Source: Alphaproteobacteria bacterium GWC2_42_16 (GTDB taxonomy: Bacteria; Pseudomonadota; Alphaproteobacteria; UBA9655). From it: DNA of 35,851 nucleotides. Positions 28,776 to 35,127 of the stretch are shown here, one piece after another. A program made the position numbers and the translations under genes. The first letter of the stretch is position 1, and the number at the start of each line of letters is the position of its first letter. Under the pieces are notes generated by a model that was not told the DNA's origin, made no database searches, and saw only the letters and a program-made list of their open reading frames with translations. The stretch covers positions 1 to 35,851 of the forward strand of contig MEMA01000005.1 in assembly GCA_001767835.1 (NCBI GenBank). Reading direction: 5' to 3'.

Positions 28776-28820
28776 TGGCTCCCCGGGACGGACTCGAACC
28801 GCCGACCCAGTGGTTAACAG
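28776..28820 (-). repeat. 3' fragment of tRNA-Asn(GUU): attachment-site copy (att)
   Basis: The minus strand reads CTGTTAACCACTGGGTCGG, then CGGTTCGAGTCCGTCCC and GGGGAGCCA. This is the 3' 45 nt of a tRNA-Asn from the anticodon loop (anticodon GTT) through the T arm to an encoded CCA. Upstream of CTGTTAAC the sequence no longer matches a tRNA, so the gene is incomplete. An integrase gene starts 150 bp to the right. This is the classic footprint of integration into a tRNA gene, with the intact tRNA-Asn expected at the far, right-hand end of the element. The next 150 bp hold a 6-bp hairpin (28863-28882) and the tandem repeat listed separately. Confidence 0.88.
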
Positions 28821-28940
28821 CCATAAAAATTAATCTTTTACGAAATTATATAAAGTTATATGAGCCTTTACAAATCAAGGCTTCTAGGTCATAGTCGGGT
28901 GTAGCAATGATTGCCAAATTTGATGGAATTTTACCTAAAA

Positions 28941-28962
28941 TGCGGCACCAGTGCGGCACCAG
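28941..28962. repeat. perfect tandem repeat, 2 x 11 bp, upstream of integrase
   Basis: TGCGGCACCAG occurs twice in tandem (28941-28951 and 28952-28962). The last bases merge with the AGGA ribosome-binding site of the integrase, whose ATG is at 28971. A spacing of one helical turn beside an att site suggests a binding site for the integrase or an excisionase, or an operator of the integrase gene (inference). Confidence 0.75.
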
Positions 28963-28970
28963 GATAAAAA

Positions 28971-30151
28971 ATGAAAGTTAATTTTACGAAACAGTTTTTG
29001 ATAAAATGCGAACCCCCTACCAAAGGTCGGATCAGTTTTCATGACACCCAAGAGAAAGGGTTATCGGCCTATATTACTTCGAATGGGGTCATTACATTTT
29101 TTGTGCGCAAGAGGATTAATGGAAGGGACGAAAGGATCCATTTAGGGCACTTTCCTGAACTTTCTATCGAAAATGCCCGTAAGAAGGCTCTAGCGGCCAA
29201 AGCAGACGTGGCTAAGGGTATTGATCCCAATCAAGAGAAGAAGCGGTTAAAGCAGGAGATAACATTTGGTGACATGTTCCATGAGTTTATGGAGCGTTAT
29301 AGCAAAAAATTTAAAAAAAGCTGGGAAGCTGATGAACGTGAGGTCAACCGATTTATGACTTCCTTCTTTCACCGTAAAGCGTGCCAGATTACAAAGATTG
29401 AGATTCTGGAACTTCATGAAAAGATAGGTGATGAAAGTGGGCGTTATCAAGCCAATCGGCTTTTAGAACGGGTTCGGGCCATTTACAATAAAGCCATTGA
29501 GTGGGGATGGCAGGGAACAAACCCTACCCAGGGTATTAAAAAATTCAAGGAGAAGAGTCGTCAAAGATTTTTGAGAAAAGATGAAATGCCTCGTTTTTTA
29601 AGGCTCTTGCTGAAGAAACAAATACCGCTGCTCGCGATTTCATTCTCTTGTCCCTTTTAACAGGAGCCCGCAAAAGTAATGTGCTTGCTATGCGATGGGA
29701 TGAGGTCAATTTTACTCTTTCAGAATGGCATATTAAAGAAACAAAAAATGGAGAATCTCATGTTATCCCCCTAACAACTCCTGCTATTGATATTCTAAAA
29801 GAAAGGAAGATTCATTCTCAGGGTTCTTATGTTTTTCCAGGGGAAGGGAAAAGTGGTTACTTATCTGATCCTAAAAAAGCTTGGAGTCGGGTTTTACAGA
29901 GAGCGGAAATTGCTGACTTACGTATTCATGACCTTCGTCGTACATTGGGAAGTTGGATGGCTGCCATGGGGGCAACAACAGCCATTATTGGCAAAACTCT
30001 TGCCCATAAAAGTGTAGAGGCCACAAAGGTCTATGAACGCATTGACATTGATCCCGTGAGAGAATTTATAACGCTCGCTAATGACGCTATTTTTAAATTT
30101 GGTTATGCAGAGGAAAGTAGCGGTGAAAACAAAAGTTTTGATGCAAATTAG
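28971..30151 (+). CDS. tRNA-targeting tyrosine integrase (DUF4102/P4 type), split by a -1 frame change
   Basis: The first frame (28971-29660, 229 aa) gives the N-terminal DUF4102 arm-binding domain (FVRKRINGRDERIHLGHFPE, IENARKKALAAKADVAKGIDP) and the core-binding domain. It then diverges after MPRFL and stops at 29658. The catalytic domain continues in the -1 frame from 29600 (KALAEETNTAARDFILLSLL) to the stop at 30151. It has all key residues: TGARKSNVLAMRW (Arg), KETKNGESHVIPL (Lys), IHDLRRTLGSWMA (His/Arg), LAHKS (His) and VYERI (Tyr). Joined, it makes an ordinary integrase of about 393 aa. The shift falls on TTTTTTA (29594-29600), read T TTT TTA in the first frame. It may be a one-base deletion, a sequence error or a programmed -1 frameshift. 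It drives integration of the element whose att copy lies 150 bp upstream. Confidence 0.88.
29594..29600 (+). other. slippery heptamer T TTT TTA at the integrase frame change
   Basis: Codons CGT (29592-29594), TTT and TTA place the heptamer in the exact X XXY YYZ phase for a -1 slip; the next codon after a slip starts at 29600 (AAG) in the frame carrying the catalytic domain. GGCTCTTG (29602-29609) can pair with CAGGAGCC (29661-29668), eight pairs with one G-U, but the spacer is only one base and the loop is about 50 nt. No strong Shine-Dalgarno stimulator is visible 10-14 nt upstream. Confidence 0.45.
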
Positions 30152-30271
30152 CAACCAAACCAATAACCCTATTTTCCTTTTACAACAATTCCATAGTTTG
30201 GGTCATTCACCCATCAATGACACATGCGATTCTCATGGGAGAGACACAAATCCACCCTTCCCCTACAAGGC

Positions 30272-30670
30272 CTATAAGTGCCTTTCATGCTGGCGCAGAT
30301 AGTCTTCTGCAGCTTTTTGCAGGAATGTGGATCGTTTTAAGCCCTCTTTTTTTCGGAAAAGATCAATGCGCTTAAGCACCCTCGTTGGAAATATGACATT
30401 GAAGCGCTTAAGTTTTTGATAAGATTCAATAATTTCTTCCTTTACAGGAATAGGGATAATATCTCCTCCCAAATGTTCGAGAAGGTGATGTTTGGAGGGT
30501 TCCTTGATAAACGCATCTTCAGCGTGAGCTAGCCAAGCTGCCAGTGCATCTTCTGCATTATCCAAGGCCTCTTCCCAATCTTTTCCGAAAGTAACGCAGC
30601 CTTGAAGGTCAGGAAAGCTGACCTCAATAGCCTCTTTTGTCTTTTTAAAGATAGCATAATAATGTTTCAT
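30272..30670 (-). CDS. hicB: HicB-family antitoxin
   Basis: A 132-aa antitoxin. Residues 1-50 form the degenerate RNase-H-like HicB fold (YYAIFKKTKEAIEVSFPDL, GCVTFGKDWEEALDNAEDAL). The C-terminus is a ribbon-helix-helix-like DNA-binding domain (RVLKRIDLFRKKEGLKRSTF). It should neutralise HicA and repress the hicAB promoter. The start overlaps the hicA stop by four bases, so translation is coupled. Order is toxin first, antitoxin second. TA pairs like this are common stabilisers of integrative elements. Confidence 0.92.
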   Translation of the reverse strand: MKHYYAIFKKTKEAIEVSFPDLQGCVTFGKDWEEALDNAEDALAAWLAHAEDAFIKEPSKHHLLEHLGGDIIPIPVKEEIIESYQKLKRFNVIFPTRVLKRIDLFRKKEGLKRSTFLQKAAEDYLRQHERHL

Positions 30671-30852
30671 TTTACGTCCTTTAATCCAGCAGCTTTTTGA
30701 ATGCTCCTTAGGGTTCCAAGAGGGATATCTCCTTTGTGACGAGGGACAGAAATAGGAGGAAATCCCTTCTTAATCCAAATGTCATGCTTTCCGCCTGACC
30801 TTTTTTCAAATCCTTTATTTTTCAAGAGTTTTTCTAACTCATGTTTTGTCAC
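30667..30852 (-). CDS. hicA: HicA-family toxin (mRNA interferase)
   Basis: A 61-aa dsRBD-like toxin. ELEKLLKNKGFEKRSGGKHD contains the conserved Gly-Gly-Lys-His with the catalytic His, followed by IWIKKGFPPISVPRHKGDIP and the conserved tail TLRSIQKAAGL. It starts with GTG at 30852, preceded by GGGGAT a few bases upstream. HicA cleaves mRNA and is restrained by HicB, encoded next with a four-base overlap. Confidence 0.94.
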   Translation of the reverse strand: MTKHELEKLLKNKGFEKRSGGKHDIWIKKGFPPISVPRHKGDIPLGTLRSIQKAAGLKDVK

Positions 30853-30875
30853 AGTATCCCCGCATTCGTAATTAC

Positions 30876-30904
30876 ATATTAATGTGTATTTGTTAAAAGT
30901 TCAA
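30876..30904 (-). promoter_or_regulatory. probable sigma70 promoter of hicAB
   Basis: On the minus strand TTGAAC (30904-30899) and TAATAT (30881-30876) are separated by exactly 17 bases, near-consensus -35 and -10 boxes. Transcription would begin near 30869, about 17 bases before the hicA GTG. The TGAAACA repeats begin about 33 bp upstream of the -35. Confidence 0.65.
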
Positions 30905-30936
30905 GCTCTTTGTCGAAATTTGATGGCGAAACAGAT

Positions 30937-31060
30937 CGTGAAACAAACATGAAACAAAATCTCTGCATGGCCTTATTTTCCTAGGTTTTTGTGAAACAAA
31001 AATGAAACAAGCCTTCCAAATCTTGTTTCACGGTATATCTCTCGTGAAACAAAAATGGCC
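30937..31060. repeat. cluster of TGAAACA motifs (two 11-bp tandem pairs plus an inverted pair)
   Basis: GTGAAACAAACATGAAACAA (30938-30957) and GTGAAACAAAAATGAAACAA (30991-31010) each hold two TGAAACA units exactly 11 bp apart. TTGTTTCACG (31023-31032) faces CGTGAAACAA (31043-31052) as a perfect 10-bp inverted repeat with a 10-bp spacer. This makes six copies in about 120 bp between the divergent hicA and CPBP genes. They look like binding sites for one DNA-binding protein. HicB, an element regulator or an iteron-type initiator are all possible. GTGAAACAAG also occurs at 35121-35130. Confidence 0.75.
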
Positions 31061-31129
31061 ATCCACACTTTTTCCAAATAGAAGTTATGGCATTAACGTC
31101 GCTGAAAGGCTACCAACTGGCTGAAAAAC

Positions 31130-31201
31130 ATGAGAGAATGGCTCTTAATGTATAGAGAAAAAGCTCAGGAAATCGGATATGCAAGTTTTAGGAGATTATA
31201 A
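31130..31201 (+). other. short upstream ORF overlapping the CPBP start (TAATG)
   Basis: A 23-codon frame, MREWLLMYREKAQEIGYASF and on, ends in TAA sharing its last A with the ATG of the CPBP gene. A second short frame, MALTSLKGYQLAEKHERMAL, overlaps it from 31087 and ends at 31155. Joined by a frame change they would read as one helical 38-residue peptide, so this may be a frameshifted small gene or leader. No family recognised. Together with the TGAAACA cluster it fills the 348-bp gap between hicA and the CPBP gene. Confidence 0.25.
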
Positions 31202-32019
31202 TGAAATTATCATATAAATATAAACCGGTTCGATTCTTTTTAATCACTTTTCTGGGCACCTGGATTTCTGAGTTCATTGCTGCCTATTTTAGCTATCAAA
31301 AGGGAATGGAAGCATTTCAACTGATCTTTATAATTCTTGGTATGTTCGCTCCCTTCATTGCCACCCTGATTATGATTTATGGTTCGAAAAACTTGGATCT
31401 CATTAAGGATTTCTGGGATAGATTACGTCTTTATAGAATCAAGGTCAGCTTTCTCCCGATGATACTGTTGCTCATGCCTTGTGTTCTTCTTTTGGCAACG
31501 GCACTTTCCTTGTTGTTTGGGCAATCTATAGATCAATTTGCACTTTCCAGTACATATAGAGTTATGCAAGGGTCAAGCATGCTTAGCCTACTCATCATAT
31601 TCTTAGCCCCTTTGATGGAAGAATTAGGCTGGAGAGGTTACGGTGTGGATAGCCTCAGGAGTTACTTTAATTTATTTAAAACGACCATGCTGTTTGCTGT
31701 CCTGTGGGCAATGTGGCATGTGCCGCTGTTTTTCATTAATGGCTATTATCAAAATGAGTTGTGGAATACGAGCATTATCTACGTTATCAATTTCTTCATT
31801 AGTATTCTACCCGCTGCAATCTTAATTAATTGGGTGTACTACAAAAACAATCGAAGTATTATCGCTGCATTTCTTTTACATCTTATGCTTAATCTTTTCT
31901 CTGTTCTGTTTCAAACGGAGCAATTCACCAAGTGCATCGTAACAATTCTCTTACTCATCGTTTCACTCATTGTTATTACAAAAGACAAGAAATTCTTTTT
32001 TAACAACAATGAAAATTGA
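31201..32019 (+). CDS. CPBP-family intramembrane glutamic protease (CAAX/Abi type)
   Basis: A 272-aa membrane protein with seven or eight hydrophobic helices. It has the CPBP motifs: EELGWRGYG (Glu140, Glu141, Arg145), FAVLWAMWHVPLFF (His173) and HLMLNLFSVLF (His227, Asn231). These residues form the active site of Rce1-like proteases. Bacterial members are often linked to bacteriocin maturation or immunity and to stress responses. AGGAG lies seven bases before the ATG. The small Cys-rich secreted protein follows 72 bp downstream on the same strand, so the two are probably one cassette. Family firm, role inferred. Confidence 0.88.
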   Translation: MKLSYKYKPVRFFLITFLGTWISEFIAAYFSYQKGMEAFQLIFIILGMFAPFIATLIMIYGSKNLDLIKDFWDRLRLYRIKVSFLPMILLLMPCVLLLATALSLLFGQSIDQFALSSTYRVMQGSSMLSLLIIFLAPLMEELGWRGYGVDSLRSYFNLFKTTMLFAVLWAMWHVPLFFINGYYQNELWNTSIIYVINFFISILPAAILINWVYYKNNRSIIAAFLLHLMLNLFSVLFQTEQFTKCIVTILLLIVSLIVITKDKKFFFNNNEN

Positions 32020-32091
32020 ATATTGTAGGAATTATTCACCGATTTTTAAGTATTTTTTGGTAATTTCAAGAAAATAAACAAGGAGAGATCT

Positions 32092-32421
32092 ATGAAAAAA
32101 TATTTAATTGCACTTTTAGCTCTAACTATAATGACGACAACAAGTTCTGCAGTGAATACTGGACTTTCTCAACAGTGTATCACCAAGCTCAATGATGTTG
32201 TTGAAGAATTAGAACATAAGAGCCTGCAAGAAGTTTTAAGCGATGGAACGTGGGACAAGTTTAAGAATGATGCAAGATCCGCGGGAAAATGGGACGAAAT
32301 TGTTAAGGCTTGTTATTCTCCTATACCTAATTATGATTGTACGGGATGTCAATGTGGCATGGACGATGATTGCAGTTCCCATTGTATGTGTTGTTGGGGG
32401 ACCCAAAAATGTCCCTCCTAA
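32092..32421 (+). CDS. small secreted cysteine-rich protein, unknown function
   Basis: A 109-aa protein with a signal peptide (MKKYLIALLALTIMTTTSSA, then VNTG) and a strong ribosome-binding site (AGGAGA). The mature part has a charged helical middle (residues about 30-72) and a compact cysteine cluster at the C-terminus: Cys at 74, 83, 86, 88, 94, 98, 100, 101 and 107, with one more at 29, in a segment reading DCTGCQCGMDDDCSSHCMCC. That is eight cysteines in the last 27 residues, as in knottin-, granulin- or WAP-like disulphide peptides or a metal-binding knot. I recognise no family. It follows a CPBP protease gene, suggesting a processed exported peptide. Confidence 0.78.
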   Translation: MKKYLIALLALTIMTTTSSAVNTGLSQQCITKLNDVVEELEHKSLQEVLSDGTWDKFKNDARSAGKWDEIVKACYSPIPNYDCTGCQCGMDDDCSSHCMCCWGTQKCPS

Positions 32422-32775
32422 CTCTGTAAGAGATATAGCAGAGTGAAAATCAAATCAGAATCTTCTGTACAACGTTTGAAGGGACCTTTGTCAGCTCAGG
32501 CTGATCATGACCCTCACCGAGACTGGCTTCTTCAAAAAATCCAAATCGCTCTGGAGGCTCAAGATTTTCCAACGCTGAACTAAAATTGAATCCATCCAAA
32601 CTTTGTTCATTTTTCATTCTTGAATCATATCCAAGCTTCAACGACTTAAAGATATGCTTATCTAGCGAGTGAACTCTTGAGATAAACAGCTGAGTTTTTC
32701 GAGAATAAGATGGATAAGCTTACGGGGAAAGGGGGATGAGACGAAATGAGGATTGTTATATAGAGCGTCATTTCG
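32422..32775. other. intergenic region between the Cys-rich gene and abiE
   Basis: No firm gene. A plus-strand GTG frame at 32443-32583 would encode 46 aa (ending HRDWLLQKIQIALEAQDFPT), vaguely like the tail of a small antitoxin, but has no ribosome-binding site. A minus-strand TTG frame (32641-32450) on the opposite strand is equally unsupported. A purine-rich AAAGGGGGA lies near 32725 but serves no recognised gene. Confidence 0.3.
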
Positions 32776-32812
32776 TTTGCATAAAGTATCGTTTTTCGAT
32801 ACTATTTGCAAA
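32776..32812. promoter_or_regulatory. long palindrome at the abiEi start (probable AbiEi operator)
   Basis: TTTGCATAAAGTATCG (32776-32791), five T, then CGATACTATTTGCAAA (32797-32812). The 16-bp arms match at 14 positions. It ends on the first base of the abiEi ATG. AbiEi antitoxins are known to bind inverted repeats at their own promoter and repress it. As RNA it would form a strong hairpin at or just before the start codon, so it may act on transcription, translation or both. Confidence 0.65.
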
Positions 32813-33600
32813 TGAATGGAGAAAACAAACGTCTTTCAGCCCTTATAGATTCCCTGCAAGCGCGGGGGATTTATTTTCTTTCGAAAAGCTCCATGTTGCA
32901 AGCTTTGAAAGTGAGCGATGCGGGTTTGAAGAATAGCATTAAAAGATTGTTCAAAAAGCAGCGCCTTGTGAGTCTTAAAAATGATTTTTACCTGATTGTT
33001 CCTCTTGAATATCGGAACATTGGCGCCCCTCCTCCTGAGTGGTTCATTGACCAGCTCATGAATGCACACCATGCAAAATATTATGTGGGATTATTAACAG
33101 CAGCAGCTCTTCATGGAGCCGCTCACCAACAGCCACAAATATATCAGGTTGTTACAAATAAGTTGCTTCGCCCTATTAAAATTGGGCGAGCCCGAATTGT
33201 TTTCTATTTTAAGAAGGATTTTGATAACCTTCCCCTTGCGAAAATTAAAACACCAACGGGCTATATGGCCGTCTCTTCTCCTGAGTTAACGGCTTTTGAT
33301 TTGGTGAGCTATATCAAGCAAAGTGGCCACATTCATCATGTCAGTACAGTCTTGGCCGAACTGGGGGAAGAACTCGATCCTCAAAAGCTCTATGAAGTAG
33401 CAGAACACTTTTCACAGGGTTGTATCCAAAGAATGGGCTATCTCTTAGATGTGGCCGGCTTTCGTGAGAAAACAGAGCCGCTTTTAAAACGTGTTTCCTC
33501 CAAGTATTACCCCTTGAGATCCGATAAGAAATGGTCTTTAGAGCCTAAAAATAAAGAGTGGCATTTATACGTCAATGAAGAGGTGGAGTCAGATCTATGA
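32812..33600 (+). CDS. abiEi: AbiEi-type antitoxin / transcriptional regulator
   Basis: A 262-aa protein with an N-terminal winged-helix domain (YFLSKSSMLQALKVSDAGLK, KRLFKKQRLVSLKNDFY), then the AbiEi antitoxin core (PPPEWFIDQLMNAH, YYVGLLTAAALHGAAHQQPQ, VSSPELTAFDLVSYIKQSGH). It is the antitoxin and autorepressor of a type IV toxin-antitoxin system that also acts as abortive phage defence. ATG 32812 lies in the right arm of a palindrome and has no Shine-Dalgarno; TTG 32806 is the only alternative, since a stop is at 32782. Translation may be leaderless. It overlaps abiEii by four bases (ATGA). Confidence 0.88.
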   Translation: MNGENKRLSALIDSLQARGIYFLSKSSMLQALKVSDAGLKNSIKRLFKKQRLVSLKNDFYLIVPLEYRNIGAPPPEWFIDQLMNAHHAKYYVGLLTAAALHGAAHQQPQIYQVVTNKLLRPIKIGRARIVFYFKKDFDNLPLAKIKTPTGYMAVSSPELTAFDLVSYIKQSGHIHHVSTVLAELGEELDPQKLYEVAEHFSQGCIQRMGYLLDVAGFREKTEPLLKRVSSKYYPLRSDKKWSLEPKNKEWHLYVNEEVESDL

Positions 33601-34463
33601 TACCGATTGCCAATATTATAGAATGGAGAGAGAAGAGCCCTTGGATTACAACTCAACAAATTGAACAGGATTTGATTCTGTCGCGTATTCTTATTGAGCT
33701 CTACTCAGATTCTTTTTTAAAAGATCACATCATTTTTCGAGGAGGGACAGCCCTTCATAAGCTCTTTATTATTCCACCAGGGCGCTACAGCGAGGATATT
33801 GACCTGGTTCAAATCAAACCAGGACCTATTGGACCTTGTTTAAAAGCCATTCGTCAAAGGTTAGACCCTTGGTTGGGAGAGCCGAGTTGGAAGATCAAAT
33901 CCGGAAGAGTCGTCTTATTTTATCGATTCTCTCCAGAAAGTCCCACGCCGAGACCCATGAGAATAAAGATTGAAATCAACACGAGAGAACATTTTAATCA
34001 TTTTGATTTGATAGATGTTGAGTATTCTTTCGAAAACTCCTGGTTTTCAGGAAAAGAAAGCATCAGAACCTTTTGTTTGGAAGAGCTTTTAGGAACTAAG
34101 TTGAGAGCCCTCTACCAAAGGAAAAAAGGGCGGGATTTGTTTGATTTATTCATCGTGAGGGATCGGTTTCCTAACTTAAACCTTGAGAAGGTTATTGAGG
34201 CTTTTGTGAAGTATTTAGCTTATGAGAAAAAAACAATCTCGCGTGCTGAGTTTGAGGCAAATCTTTTCGAGAAATTTAACGATCCTGCATTCAAAGCCGA
34301 TATAACCCCACTCCTTTCAGAAGAACTGTTGCCAAAACATGATTTCGCAAAATCTGCCCACATGGTCTTAACCCATTTCATCTCGCAGATACCCGGGGAG
34401 CCTGGAAAGGTTGATAGAGTTGTCAGGTTTGGCTCAATTGTGTTGCATTTTGTTCTTGCCTGA
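33597..34463 (+). CDS. abiEii: AbiEii-type nucleotidyltransferase toxin
   Basis: A 288-aa protein of the DNA polymerase-beta-like nucleotidyltransferase family (DUF1814). Motif I is FRGGTALHKLF (GGTALHK at residues 49-55), motif II is YSEDIDLVQ (65-71) with the metal-binding acids, and a later LEELLGTKLRALYQRKKGRD, then LFDLF, supplies the conserved Lys, Arg and Asp. Related toxins such as MenT block translation by adding nucleotides to tRNA acceptor ends; I assume the same here. Its start overlaps the abiEi stop by four bases, giving the standard antitoxin-toxin order. All catalytic motifs are present, so it looks active. Confidence 0.92.
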   Translation: MIPIANIIEWREKSPWITTQQIEQDLILSRILIELYSDSFLKDHIIFRGGTALHKLFIIPPGRYSEDIDLVQIKPGPIGPCLKAIRQRLDPWLGEPSWKIKSGRVVLFYRFSPESPTPRPMRIKIEINTREHFNHFDLIDVEYSFENSWFSGKESIRTFCLEELLGTKLRALYQRKKGRDLFDLFIVRDRFPNLNLEKVIEAFVKYLAYEKKTISRAEFEANLFEKFNDPAFKADITPLLSEELLPKHDFAKSAHMVLTHFISQIPGEPGKVDRVVRFGSIVLHFVLA

Positions 34464-34510
34464 AAACAAAGAAATCCCTAAACTAAAGCTACCTACCTCA
34501 TGGGGTAAGC

Positions 34511-34545
34511 GTGGAACAAGGACGCAGAGAACGGCCTTGTCCCAC
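34511..34545. promoter_or_regulatory. 11-bp-arm hairpin upstream of the 62-aa gene
   Basis: GTGGAACAAGG (34511-34521) and CCTTGTCCCAC (34535-34545) pair at 10 of 11 positions with a 13-nt loop. There is no T-run after it, so a simple terminator is unlikely. It is 16 bp before the AAGGAGG of the next gene and may be an operator or mRNA control structure. Confidence 0.5.
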
Positions 34546-34574
34546 TAACCAAATGCCAACTAAGGAGGTTGACA

Positions 34575-34763
34575 ATGGCTAGATTTTGTATAGCTCAAAT
34601 CGAGTATTTATCTCAAGAACTTATTGATCACATGAGGAACGCCCATAACTTGTTTGGGCGAGGAGCCTCAGAGCTTGAACGTGCACAGAAGACATTGAAA
34701 ATGCTTGTTGCGGTTCAAGATCAGTGGATGGGTGAGATAGATCTGGATTCTGAGCAGCGTTAA
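34575..34763 (+). CDS. small protein of 62 aa, unknown function
   Basis: ATG 34575 is preceded by a perfect AAGGAGG (34562-34568) at six bases, the best ribosome-binding site in this part of the window, so the gene is probably real. The product is hydrophilic and helical: MARFCIAQIEYLSQELIDHM, RNAHNLFGRGASELERAQKT, then LKMLVAVQDQW and an acidic end. No membrane helix, signal or known motif. It lies between abiEii and the oriT-like region and relaxase, where small relaxosome or regulatory proteins are often encoded; that is only position-based inference. An in-frame TTG six bases upstream is a less likely start. Confidence 0.6.
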   Translation: MARFCIAQIEYLSQELIDHMRNAHNLFGRGASELERAQKTLKMLVAVQDQWMGEIDLDSEQR

Positions 34764-35020
34764 GTTTTTCCAGTGTGACTGATTCTGTTAAGGTTTTGTG
34801 GTTTGCGCATGAACCGCGTGGCCACAAAGCAATCTCCATTTGGGCAGTCTTCCAATTTATTACACAGTGTGTAGTGAATTTTACCCAATCATAAGATGGC
34901 GTTTGAAATGGAAGGTGTCATAAAGCGTTTCTCTAGCCTTGCATCGGTAAGGCTCATCTTTTCCCATGACTTAACAAAGCAAATTTGTTATTATAAATCA
35001 ACTTAATTCGTTGAAATAAT

Positions 35021-35060
35021 TACATAATACTACACAACGCTACACATAACTATGCATATT
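35021..35060. repeat. iteron-like 10-bp direct repeats
   Basis: Successive 10-mers TACATAATAC, TACACAACGC, TACACATAAC and TATGCATATT share a TA-C-A pattern with exact 10-bp phasing. The first three are clearly related, the fourth weakly. A helical-phase array beside a relaxase gene suggests sites for a relaxosome accessory protein or a replication initiator. Confidence 0.5.
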
Positions 35061-35127
35061 TTTACATATAAAGATCACTCATTGGTGATTGATAGGCCTG
35101 TCTTGGTGAGCTTTTTAAAAGTGAAAC

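Noticed and set aside
28776-28820. Full tRNA-Asn gene
   Set aside because: Only the 3' 45 nt match; the acceptor 5' strand, D arm and the 5' half of the anticodon stem are missing, so it is an att fragment.
32450-32641. 63-aa minus-strand ORF upstream of abiE
   Set aside because: TTG start, no ribosome-binding site, no recognisable motif, and an equally plausible frame on the other strand.
32736-32936. 66-aa ORF overlapping the abiEi start
   Set aside because: It overlaps the conserved abiEi coding region in a different frame and runs through the operator palindrome; no family features.
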